Assembly: GCA_016718605.1 (NCBI GenBank)
Contig: JADKCY010000002.1
Location: 1,552,501 to 1,616,500, forward strand
Direction: 5' to 3'
DNA: 64,000 nucleotides
Origin: Lysobacterales bacterium
GTDB taxonomy: Bacteria; Pseudomonadota; Gammaproteobacteria; Xanthomonadales; Xanthomonadaceae
The position numbers and the translations under genes are program-made. The notes under the pieces are model-generated. The model saw only the letters and a list, made by a program, of their open reading frames with translations. It ran no database searches and was not told the origin of the DNA. This document shows positions 24,874-32,803 of this stretch, piece after piece (the stretch's first letter is position 1; each line of letters opens with the position of its first letter).

Positions 24874-26711
24874 GTCAATCGACTCACAAGCTGGTAGGTG
24901 ATGAGGGAGGCGACATAGGCCAGCGCAAACAGATAGAAGGTCGCAAAGCCCATCTGCCGCCAGGAGTTGGTTTCGCGCTTGATCGTCGCAAGTGTCGACA
25001 AACACATCGGTGCGTAGATGTACCAGACCAGCAAGGACAGCGCCGTGGCAAGACTCCAGTCACTGCTGATCAGCGTGCCGAGCGCCTCTGCGGCAGCCTC
25101 TTCGTCCACTGCCGCCACGGCGTAGACCGTAGCCAGCGATGCGACAGCGACTTCACGCGCGGCAAGGCCGGGAATCAGTGCAATGCAAATCTGCCAGGTA
25201 AATCCTAGCGGTGCGAACACCACCGCCATCGCATGACCAATCCGCCCGGCGAAGCTGTAATCGATCGCCGGCCCTGTCGCGTCAGCAGGCGCCCCGGGGA
25301 AACTGAGCAGAAACCACAGCAGCACGGTCGAGGCCAGAATGATGCCGCCGACGCGCTTGAGGAAAATCATTGCGCGTTCCCACAGGCCGATCAGCAGGTC
25401 GCGAAGGTGCGGAAGACGATACGAAGGCAATTCCAGCATGAGCGGGTGCTCGTCACTACCGCGCCGCCATTGCTTCATCACCCAGGACACCAAGAGCGCG
25501 CTCAAGACTGCCGCGAAGTACAGCGCAAACAGCACCAGTCCTTGTTGGTTGAACACACCCCAGACAGTCTGTTGCGGAATGAAGGCGGCGATCAACAGGG
25601 CGTAGACCGGCAGACGGGCCGAACAGGTCATCAGCGGCGCCACCAAAATTGTTGCCAATCGGTCACGGGGATCTTGAATGGAGCGCGTGGCCATGATGCC
25701 GGGAATCGCGCAGGCAAAGCTCGACAGCAAAGGAATGAACGAGCGTCCTGACAAGCCGGCCGACGACATCATGCGATCCAGCAGAAAGGCCGCGCGCGGC
25801 AGATAGCCGGTTTCTTCCAGAGCCAGAATGAAGGCGAACAGAATCAGAATCTGCGGCAGAAAGATGATCACCCCGCCGGTGCCGGCGATGACGCCGTCCA
25901 CAAGGAGACTGGCCAGTGGCCCTTCGGGAAGGTGTGCACCCACCCATTCCCCGACCGCCACGGTGCCTGCATCAATGAGGTCCATCAATGGCGTGGCCCA
26001 GGCATACACCGCCTGGAAGATCAAAAACATGATCGCAGCGAGCGTGAGCAGCCCGAATACGGGATGCAACAACCAGCGATCCAGCGCATCGTCGATGCGC
26101 GCGGTCTGCGTGGGCATGCGCACCGCGTCTGCCAGCAGTTGCCGCACACGCAGATGCAAATCGCCAGTCACGCTGATCGGTGGCAGACGCGGCAGTTCAT
26201 TTCGATCCATCAAGTCGATCAGGGCTTTCGCACCACCGTGTTTGACGGCGATCGTATCGACCACAGGCACGCCCAGCGCCTGCTGCAAGCGCACTAGGTC
26301 GATCTCGATACCCCGCCGGCGCGCGACATCCATCAGATTGACCGCAACAATGGTCGGCTTGCCGAGTGCCAACAGTTCCAGCACAAAGCGCAGGTGCAAG
26401 CGCAGATTGGTGGCATCGACAACACAGACAAGCAGTTCCGGCGCGAGCTCGTCGGCGCGACGACCGCTGATGACATCAAAAGTGATCGCTTCATCCAGAC
26501 TGGCGGCCTGCAGACTGTAGGCGCCGGGCAGATCGAGCACGCGCACAGTTCTGCCGGAGGGCGCGGTGAAACGGCCTTCTTTGCGCTCAACTGTCACACC
26601 CGCGTAATTCGCGACCTTCTGACGACTGCCGGTCAGCAGGTTGAACAAAGCCGTCTTGCCGCAATTGGGGTTGCCAACCAGTGCGACATGGCGTTCTGCC
26701 AGGGCATTCAT
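24870..26711 (-). CDS. feoB: Ferrous iron transporter FeoB
   Basis: Inner-membrane Fe(II) transporter with a cytosolic G domain. Start at 26711 (MNALAERHVALVG), overlapping the feoA stop. G1 is GNPNCGKTALFNLLTG, G3 DLPGAYSL, with a VTVERKEG switch region between; G4-like NLMD. The membrane half has the two Gate repeats (FSLG-like segments FACAIPGIMATRSI and LAAREVAVASLATVYAV). At 613 aa it is shorter than E. coli FeoB (about 770 aa), lacking part of the C-terminal region, as in many Xanthomonadales. Cotranscribed with feoA and the small Cys-containing gene. Confidence 0.95.
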   Translation of the reverse strand: MNALAERHVALVGNPNCGKTALFNLLTGSRQKVANYAGVTVERKEGRFTAPSGRTVRVLDLPGAYSLQAASLDEAITFDVISGRRADELAPELLVCVVDATNLRLHLRFVLELLALGKPTIVAVNLMDVARRRGIEIDLVRLQQALGVPVVDTIAVKHGGAKALIDLMDRNELPRLPPISVTGDLHLRVRQLLADAVRMPTQTARIDDALDRWLLHPVFGLLTLAAIMFLIFQAVYAWATPLMDLIDAGTVAVGEWVGAHLPEGPLASLLVDGVIAGTGGVIIFLPQILILFAFILALEETGYLPRAAFLLDRMMSSAGLSGRSFIPLLSSFACAIPGIMATRSIQDPRDRLATILVAPLMTCSARLPVYALLIAAFIPQQTVWGVFNQQGLVLFALYFAAVLSALLVSWVMKQWRRGSDEHPLMLELPSYRLPHLRDLLIGLWERAMIFLKRVGGIILASTVLLWFLLSFPGAPADATGPAIDYSFAGRIGHAMAVVFAPLGFTWQICIALIPGLAAREVAVASLATVYAVAAVDEEAAAEALGTLISSDWSLATALSLLVWYIYAPMCLSTLATIKRETNSWRQMGFATFYLFALAYVASLITYQLVSRLT

Positions 26712-26968
26712 ACGGCCGCCTCCGCCTGCAGACATACCGCAACGCGGGCCGCTTCACTGCGGCGCAAGGCAAAACGGGTAAACCCAATCTGGATCAGCAA
26801 CGGGTCGGCGCGGACAGGGCCGGTCGCCACCAGCTTGACGACCTCACCGGGCACGAAGCCCAATTCACGCAGACGGCGCGCTATGACATCGGTCGAACCG
26901 ACCTGTGGGCGATCTTCCACCGACACCACGACGGCGGACTGCCCGAACGGCAGCGAGTCCAGACGCAT
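26708..26968 (-). CDS. feoA: FeoA, SH3-like partner of FeoB
   Basis: 86 aa SH3-like fold protein required for Fe(II) uptake by FeoB. Typical segments are the hydrophobic first strand MRLDSLPFGQSAVV, RRLRELGFVPGEVVKLVATGPVRADPLLIQIG and FALRRSEAARVAV. Its TGA overlaps the feoB ATG. It lies 30 bp downstream of a small exported-protein gene, so the iron-responsive promoter, if there is one, should be upstream of 27283. I could not identify a convincing Fur box by eye. Confidence 0.94.
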   Translation of the reverse strand: MRLDSLPFGQSAVVVSVEDRPQVGSTDVIARRLRELGFVPGEVVKLVATGPVRADPLLIQIGFTRFALRRSEAARVAVCLQAEAAV

Positions 26969-26998
26969 GCGAGTTTCCGTTGCTGAGAATTGTTCGCA

Positions 26999-27283
26999 TT
27001 ATATGCGTTCCGCATCACCGGCGTTGACCGGGCTCAAATTGACCGCAAATGGCAGGGTCAGGGTCAACCGACGCTTGCGGGCTCGACCTGCATCAACCGA
27101 GGTCTTAACCGCCAGTACCTCGGCAACTTCGCCGGTGGGCCGAGCAGGATCGGGACAGACTTGCAAACTTGTCAGCGCGGGATTGCTAGGTTGGGTGACC
27201 GGCTCGCCCAAGGCCCAGAGCACCAGCAGGGTGCCCGCCGTCAAGGCCAGACGCAGCAGCATGGAGGTGATGGAGGTATGCAT
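26999..27283 (-). CDS. Small exported protein of unknown function, first gene of the feo operon
   Basis: 94 aa. GGAG lies six bases before ATG. The N-terminus has a signal or anchor segment (LLRLALTAGTLLVLWALG), and the rest is short and without known domain (VCPDPARPTGEVAEVLAVKTSVDAG). It has one Cys. It sits 30 bp upstream of feoA in the same direction, so it likely belongs to the iron-uptake transcript. Function unknown. Confidence 0.6.
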   Translation of the reverse strand: MHTSITSMLLRLALTAGTLLVLWALGEPVTQPSNPALTSLQVCPDPARPTGEVAEVLAVKTSVDAGRARKRRLTLTLPFAVNLSPVNAGDAERI

Positions 27284-27576
27284 GACGGACTCCTATGGCA
27301 TTTCGCTGAAGTAATTGCACACAACATGCCAAGCATACAAATTAGTACTTTCAATGCGTTGCGTAGTCATGTCGATTGTCCAATGCGGACAGTGGACAGT
27401 GGATAACGGACACTGTGTCGTGATGGATGCGCGAAACGTGACAGGGGTTGCATACGTGTTCATTCGTTAGCGCGGATGACAAGGCTGGTCGCGACGCGCC
27501 GTCATCGACACAATAGACCGCTGCGACACTTCGCCCGTCGAGGTGTCGCGCGTCCAACCAGCCAGAGGGAAATTGC
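27284..27576. promoter_or_regulatory. Divergent intergenic region between the feo operon and the E2 gene
   Basis: About 290 bp. It should carry the feo promoter (minus) and the acyltransferase promoter (plus). An AT-richer stretch (27330-27365, with aaattagtac) contrasts with the GC-rich surroundings. A short repeat of gtgga/cggac words lies near 27385-27410. No operator can be named. Confidence 0.3.
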
Positions 27577-28935
27577 ATGGCCACTGTCGTAGAAGCGCGG
27601 GTCCCCGACATCGGAAGCCACGGAGACGTGCCAGTCATCGAACTGCTGGTCGCAGTCGGCGATACCGTCAGGAAGGATCAAGGTCTGGTCACGCTGGAAT
27701 CGGACAAGGCCGTGATGGAAGTGCCGGCCAGTGCTGGTGGTGTCGTGCGCGAGTTGCGGGTCAAGCTGGGAGATGCCGTGTCCGAAGGCGCTGTGGTTGC
27801 GCTGATTGAGGTGACAGACAGCGACGCCGCGACACCTGCCGCCGCTCCACAGTCTGATCGTGCCGTGTCTGCCGAAGCGACGGCCACAAGCGCCGCTGCG
27901 CCGACCAGTAGCGCGCCGACCCACGCACCCAGCGCCACCAAGGCCATGGCAGATGGCGATCCGGAAACCCTCGCGCCACGCTCGCCGCCCGTCGTGTTTG
28001 ATGCCGCGACGGTGCTTCCGGGCATCGTCCCGCACGCCAGTCCAGCAGTACGTTTGTACGCGCGTGAGCTTGGCGTCGATCTCGGCAAAGTGACGGGCCA
28101 AGGCCGCAAAGGCCGCATCACCCGCGAAGACGTCAATGCCTTTGTGAAGGCAACTCTGGCGGGCGGTGTGACCGCCTCGCCGGTTGCATCCAATGGCGGC
28201 GGCCTGAACCTGCTGCCTTGGCCCAAGGTGGACTTCGCCAAGTTCGGTGCGATTGAGAGTCAGCCACTGTCGCGCATCAAGAAGATCTCTGGCGCGAACC
28301 TTGCCCGCAATTGGGCGATGATTCCGCATGTCACCCAGTTCGAGCAGGCTGACATCACCGAGATGGAAGCCTTCCGCAAAAAGATGGGCGAGGAAAACCC
28401 GAACCAGAAGATCACCCCGCTGGTGTTCCTGATCAAGGCAGCGGTCGCCGCACTGAAAGTCTTCCCGAGCTTCAATGCCTCGCTGGATGAGAGTGGCGAA
28501 AACCTGATTTTCAAGCAGTATTTCCACATCGGTATCGCCGTCGATACGCCCGATGGGCTGGTGGTGCCGGTCATTCGCGATGCCGATCAGAAGGGACTTC
28601 TGCAGCTTGCCGCTGAATTGGGCGAGACCTCAAAAAAGGCGCGTGACAAAAAGCTCGCCGGCGCCGACATGCAGGGTGGCTGCTTTTCGATTTCGAGCTT
28701 GGGCGGCATCGGTGGCAGCAGCTTCACACCCATCATCAACGCACCCGAAGTTGCCATCATGGGCGTGTCCAAAAGCGAGATGAAGCCGGTATGGAATGGC
28801 CAAGTCTTCGAGCCGCGTCTGATGCTTCCGCTATCGCTGTCCTACGATCACCGCGTGATTGATGGCGCCGAAGCGGCGCGTTTCGCGAGTTACTTCGCCA
28901 AACAACTGGCCGACATCCGGCGTTTGTTGCTGTAA
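27577..28935 (+). CDS. aceF: Dihydrolipoamide acetyltransferase (E2 component of a 2-oxoacid dehydrogenase complex)
   Basis: 452 aa. Domains: one lipoyl domain (residues 1-80; the lipoyl-Lys motif is LESDKAVMEVP), an Ala/Pro/Thr-rich linker, a peripheral-subunit-binding domain (VRLYARELGVDLGKVTGQGRKGRITREDV, about 155-190) and the catalytic domain ending SYDHRVIDGAEAARF with the active-site His-x3-Asp. The best match in kind is pyruvate dehydrogenase E2, but enterobacterial AceF has three lipoyl domains. No E1 (aceE) or E3 (lpd) gene is adjacent, so the complex cannot be assigned by context. Confidence 0.88.
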   Translation: MATVVEARVPDIGSHGDVPVIELLVAVGDTVRKDQGLVTLESDKAVMEVPASAGGVVRELRVKLGDAVSEGAVVALIEVTDSDAATPAAAPQSDRAVSAEATATSAAAPTSSAPTHAPSATKAMADGDPETLAPRSPPVVFDAATVLPGIVPHASPAVRLYARELGVDLGKVTGQGRKGRITREDVNAFVKATLAGGVTASPVASNGGGLNLLPWPKVDFAKFGAIESQPLSRIKKISGANLARNWAMIPHVTQFEQADITEMEAFRKKMGEENPNQKITPLVFLIKAAVAALKVFPSFNASLDESGENLIFKQYFHIGIAVDTPDGLVVPVIRDADQKGLLQLAAELGETSKKARDKKLAGADMQGGCFSISSLGGIGGSSFTPIINAPEVAIMGVSKSEMKPVWNGQVFEPRLMLPLSLSYDHRVIDGAEAARFASYFAKQLADIRRLLL

Positions 28936-28942
28936 CCGCCTA

Positions 28943-30211
28943 GTGACTGTCGCCGGGAGCCAGTTGACATTTCAGCATCGTCAAACCGCCCTGCACCGCC
29001 TGAGTGCGGGGGTTTTTTTTCTGGGACTGCTGTCGAGCTGTCGCGAAGCACCTTCGCCTGCGCTGACCCAGGAAGCCTATGTCTGGCAACGCAGTTGGAC
29101 GCCTGCGGTGAGCGCGGCAGTCCGTTCGCGCGAGCTCGCACTGGACGGCCTGCGTGTGCTGGCCTTGCAGTGGATTGGCGATCGATCGATCCAAGTCCAG
29201 ACAGATCTGCGGGCTCTGGCGGCGCGCGGTCTGCCGCTGCGCCTTGTGGTGCGTATCGAAGGTAGCCGTCCACGTCTGCCGACCATGGCGGTCGCGACAG
29301 CGATCCGCGCCGTCTTGGCGGAATGGCAGGCGAAAGGGCTGCGTGTGGTGGGGATCGAGATTGATCACGACTGCGCCAGCGCCGGCCTAGGCGAATACGC
29401 CGATTGGCTGTCGCAACTGACGGCCGAGCTTCCCAACGGTATCGCGCTCTCGATCACCGCGCTGCCGAGCTGGCTGGACAATCGCGACGACCTGCACGCA
29501 CTGCGGCAGATCGCCGATGAAAGCGTGCTGCAAGTCCATGCGGTGGAAGCACGACAAGCGCATCTGCTTGGCGCCGAAAGCACGCTGCGCTGGATTGCCG
29601 CCTGGCAAGCGCATGGCGACGAAGCCTTTCGTGTGGCGTTGCCCGCTTACCGCCTGCGTGTGCGGAATGGCGGGGACGAACGTCCGCTGATGGTGGATGG
29701 CGAGGGCCTTGGCGAGCTGAGCGGCAGCGCGGCGATGGAGCGCTACGCGGTACCTGCCGAGGTTGCGCGTGTCGTTCATATCATTGGACAAGATGCACCC
29801 TCCGCCATGCGCGGTTGGGTCTGGTTCCGCCTTCCGGTCGCGAGTGATCGATTGGGCTGGGCACCGGCGACGCTGGCCTATGCCATGCGCGGCGACATGC
29901 CGTACGCACAGATCGAGTTGCAGGCGATCCAACGTGGCGAAGGGTTGTTCGATCTGTTTCTGCACAATGCCGATCAAATAGATGGCTTGAGCCCCAAAGC
30001 CATCGCATTGCCAACGGATTGCAGCGTGGTGGAAGGCATTGGGGAATTCATGGCGGATGCAATGGCGACGCGCCTGCATACGCCGCAAGCACTATGGCTG
30101 GCACCCGATCAACGGGTAGCAATTGGCTACGCGCGCTGCGCTCAGCCTCTTGCTGAGCGCAGCGACTTGTCACATTCATCTCAAGCCTTGGTCGAGCCGA
30201 TGACCCGATAG
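28943..30211 (+). CDS. DUF3142-type lipoprotein
   Basis: About 422 aa. The frame is open well upstream into the acyltransferase gene; I favour GTG at 28943 or TTG at 28964 because either places a lipoprotein signal (LHRLSAGVFFLGLLSSC) at the N-terminus, with lipobox LLSSC. The body looks like a TIM-barrel DUF3142 protein (LRLVVRIEGSRPRL, VVGIEIDHDCASAGLGEYADWLSQL, then ISITALPSWLD). The family is uncharacterised; its folding resembles glycoside hydrolase barrels. It is convergent with aqpZ. Confidence 0.75.
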   Translation: MTVAGSQLTFQHRQTALHRLSAGVFFLGLLSSCREAPSPALTQEAYVWQRSWTPAVSAAVRSRELALDGLRVLALQWIGDRSIQVQTDLRALAARGLPLRLVVRIEGSRPRLPTMAVATAIRAVLAEWQAKGLRVVGIEIDHDCASAGLGEYADWLSQLTAELPNGIALSITALPSWLDNRDDLHALRQIADESVLQVHAVEARQAHLLGAESTLRWIAAWQAHGDEAFRVALPAYRLRVRNGGDERPLMVDGEGLGELSGSAAMERYAVPAEVARVVHIIGQDAPSAMRGWVWFRLPVASDRLGWAPATLAYAMRGDMPYAQIELQAIQRGEGLFDLFLHNADQIDGLSPKAIALPTDCSVVEGIGEFMADAMATRLHTPQALWLAPDQRVAIGYARCAQPLAERSDLSHSSQALVEPMTR

Positions 30212-30870
30212 ACCATGGCGCCCAGCACCGCACCCGCGATAGGGGCGAGCCAGAACAGCCAGAGTTGGGACACCGCCCAGTCGCCGACAAACAGCGCGAC
30301 ACCGGTGCTGCGTGCCGGATTGACGGACGTATTGGTCACCGGAATGCTGATCAGATGAATCAGCGTCAAGCACAGGCCGATGGCGAGGGGTGCAAAACCC
30401 GCCGGTGCCCGGGAATCGGTCGCGCCCAGAATGACCACCAGAAACATCAGCGTCATGACCACCTCGGTTACCGCTGCCGCCATCAGGCTATAGCCTGCTG
30501 GCGAGTGATCCCCGTAGCCGTTGGAAGCAAAGCCGGCACTGACATCGAAGCCCGCCTTGCCGCTGGCAATCAGGTAAAGAACGCCGGCCGCGGCGATGCC
30601 GCCCAGTACTTGTGAGACCACGTAGCCTGGTAGCTCTTTGGTCGGGAATCGCCCGGCCGCCCACAGTCCAAAAGACACTGCCGGATTGAGGTGACAACCC
30701 GACACGTGCCCAATCGCATAGGCCATGGTGAGCACCGTCAAACCGAACGCCAAGGACACACCGAGCAGGCCAATGCCAAGCTCAGGGAAAGCGGCAGCCA
30801 GCACGGCTGAACCGCAGCCACCCAAAACCAACCAGAACGTACCGACAAACTCCGCGAACAAGCGATTCAT
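30181..30870 (-). CDS. aqpZ: Aquaporin Z
   Basis: Inner-membrane water channel of the MIP family. The start at 30870 (MNRLFAEFVGTFWLVLGG) has GGGAGG six bases upstream. Six transmembrane helices can be traced, with the two pore motifs NPAVS and NPARS and the helix-1 marker FAEFVGTFWLV. Selectivity-filter residues H and R fit water channels (GHVSGCHLNPAVS; NPARSTG). 229 aa, normal length. It overlaps the 3' end of the convergent DUF3142 gene by 31 bp. Confidence 0.95.
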   Translation of the reverse strand: MNRLFAEFVGTFWLVLGGCGSAVLAAAFPELGIGLLGVSLAFGLTVLTMAYAIGHVSGCHLNPAVSFGLWAAGRFPTKELPGYVVSQVLGGIAAAGVLYLIASGKAGFDVSAGFASNGYGDHSPAGYSLMAAAVTEVVMTLMFLVVILGATDSRAPAGFAPLAIGLCLTLIHLISIPVTNTSVNPARSTGVALFVGDWAVSQLWLFWLAPIAGAVLGAMVYRVIGSTKA

Positions 30871-30984
30871 CAACAACCTCCCATCAAATCGGGCCAATCA
30901 CCGTAGTGAGCACAAAGCCTAGCCGATGGACCACGTGGCGCGCTGTCATCGAGTCGATGACAGCGCAAGAGGCCAATTTCGCTG

Positions 30985-32643
30985 CTAATGTCTACGCGCG
31001 CTGGCAGGAGGGTAGTCGCCATTCTCACCCATAAAGACCTCCAGGGTGGTCGCGGGAGTCAGACTCGGACGGATGATGAATTTGCTCTCTCCCACCGTCT
31101 CGCTTGGACGCCAAACCGCGAAGTCATCGAGCCCGTCACCGTCGTAGTCGCCAGCCAATGGAAAGTCCGTCGCGCTTGCGCCAAACCCGACCGCTGCTGC
31201 GGTCACGCCGCTGATCGTGTCGCGGGTGGTCCACTGCACTACGCCCGCAACCGTTCGCAGGAGTGTGATGTCGCCCACCGCCGAACCCACATGGTTGCCG
31301 GTCATGATCACATCGGTAGGCGTACCGAGCAGGAAGGTGTTGAACTGGGCCCCATTGACGCCGCTCTGCAACCGGAACTGCGCCTGTCCACCGCCGGCAT
31401 TGGATTGCATGGCGATATCGGCTTTGCCATCGCCGTCGTAGTCGATGCCAGAACTCGGGAAATCACCGTTCTGGCCCGTGGTTAGTTGGCGTACCTCGCC
31501 GGTCGAAGAAAGCAAGATCAAGGTCTGTGATGGATCGCCCGTCGATGCGCCTTGACGGTAGACGGCGGCGTCGCTTAACCCATCACCGTCGAAATCCCCG
31601 ATGTGGGTTGGGTCATCCCCCAGCTGACCAAATGAGATCTCGAGTGGCGCATCCGTTGGGCGACTGGAACGACGAACGACAAATTGCCCCGGCGTGGTAG
31701 AGCGCCAGATGGTCGCATCATCAATGCCATCGCCGTCAAAGTCGCCAGAAATGAACTGGTTGGAAGACGTTCCCAACACGAAACTCGTCTGCGCACCACC
31801 AGCAGTTGCATCATTGCTGCGCACAAACCACGTGACCGCTCCGTTTGGTCCACCCCCCGTATTTCGCACGGTGACATAGCTGGCAAGTCCGGTGCCGGTA
31901 AAGTCGTAGTTGCGGCGCGTGCAGGAGCCGCGGACGCCGGAGCTTTGCGGATAGGGCGGTGGGAGCGTTGGAGTGACAGCGTTCCCTTCAAAACTGTTGG
32001 AAAACACCGCTGCAGGAAAGTAATTGATCTTCAAGGTCGCTGCCGTAACACTTCCGGCATCAATTGCTTCTCGATCAGCAATGCGTAGGGACCAAAGCCC
32101 ATTGGTCTTTGCTGGTGGGAGCCGTCCAAAAGCACCGCGAAGAAGGGTGGTGCACCCGCCGGCATTGGTGTTGATCGCCGCCGAAGAGTAGCCCTGCGTG
32201 GACGTCCGGTAGACGCCAGAGGGAATCACAAATGAGGTGCTCTGACCGGCAAGGGTGCCCCAGAGATCTGTGGCGGCGTCGTCGATAAAGATATACGTGC
32301 CATCCAGATTGGCGCTCTCGCCGGATGATCCGCTGCGCCGCTTTCCGGCCCTCCCAAAAATGACCAGCCTTGCGGTGCCATCCGGGGACGTCAGCACGGC
32401 TTCAAGATCCGATACCCACGTGTGACTGATCGTCAGTACAAGCGAGACATCCTCGATCGACCGGGTCGCTCCGCTGACCGCAAAGGTCACGACTCGTCCA
32501 TTGGCATCGTTGTCGGGGATGACACCTGTCCCCGTACCCGTGTAGTCAACCGCCCAAGTGCTTGAGGTAGGCAAACCGATAGCCAGCAAGACCCTGAAGG
32601 ACCAGCGAATCGCCATTTTTGTTGCGCGTGCGCTCTCGATCAT
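30985..32643 (-). CDS. Exported protein with P/Homo-B domain and FG-GAP/VCBS repeats
   Basis: 552 aa from 32643 (AGGAG upstream; ATG at 32616 also possible). It has a signal segment (SFRVLLAIGLPTSSTWAV), then a proprotein-convertase P domain (DVSLVLTISHTWVSDLEAVLTSPDGT...GLWSLRIADREAIDAGSV, about residues 55-210). Next comes a linker with AAVFSNSFEGNAV, and at least four FG-GAP-like repeats with calcium-type loops DFDGDGIDDA, DFDGDGLSDAA, DYDGDGKADIA and DYDGDGLDDFA. No protease domain is present. Likely secreted or surface-bound through calcium-stabilised repeats; function unknown. Confidence 0.75.
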   Translation of the reverse strand: MIESARATKMAIRWSFRVLLAIGLPTSSTWAVDYTGTGTGVIPDNDANGRVVTFAVSGATRSIEDVSLVLTISHTWVSDLEAVLTSPDGTARLVIFGRAGKRRSGSSGESANLDGTYIFIDDAATDLWGTLAGQSTSFVIPSGVYRTSTQGYSSAAINTNAGGCTTLLRGAFGRLPPAKTNGLWSLRIADREAIDAGSVTAATLKINYFPAAVFSNSFEGNAVTPTLPPPYPQSSGVRGSCTRRNYDFTGTGLASYVTVRNTGGGPNGAVTWFVRSNDATAGGAQTSFVLGTSSNQFISGDFDGDGIDDATIWRSTTPGQFVVRRSSRPTDAPLEISFGQLGDDPTHIGDFDGDGLSDAAVYRQGASTGDPSQTLILLSSTGEVRQLTTGQNGDFPSSGIDYDGDGKADIAMQSNAGGGQAQFRLQSGVNGAQFNTFLLGTPTDVIMTGNHVGSAVGDITLLRTVAGVVQWTTRDTISGVTAAAVGFGASATDFPLAGDYDGDGLDDFAVWRPSETVGESKFIIRPSLTPATTLEVFMGENGDYPPASARRH

Positions 32644-32803
32644 CTGACCTGCTCTCCTCGGCAAATGCCGCTTATCTTGCTTAGAGCCTCTTAAACGGAA
32701 AAACGTGGAAAAACAAGACATGCTCTCGGCATTTCTCCACAGCCGCCACCACCCGCTGCACGTAAGCTATACGATGCAACGACCCAAGATGGCCCGTGAA
32801 GAC

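Noticed and set aside
24338..24901. 187-codon plus-strand frame after the G run
   Set aside because: It runs antisense through the FeoB-associated gene and ends inside feoB; composition looks random.
27284..27400. Fur box upstream of the feo operon
   Set aside because: I looked for a GATAATGATAATCATTATC-like palindrome and found only an AT-richer stretch with poor matches.
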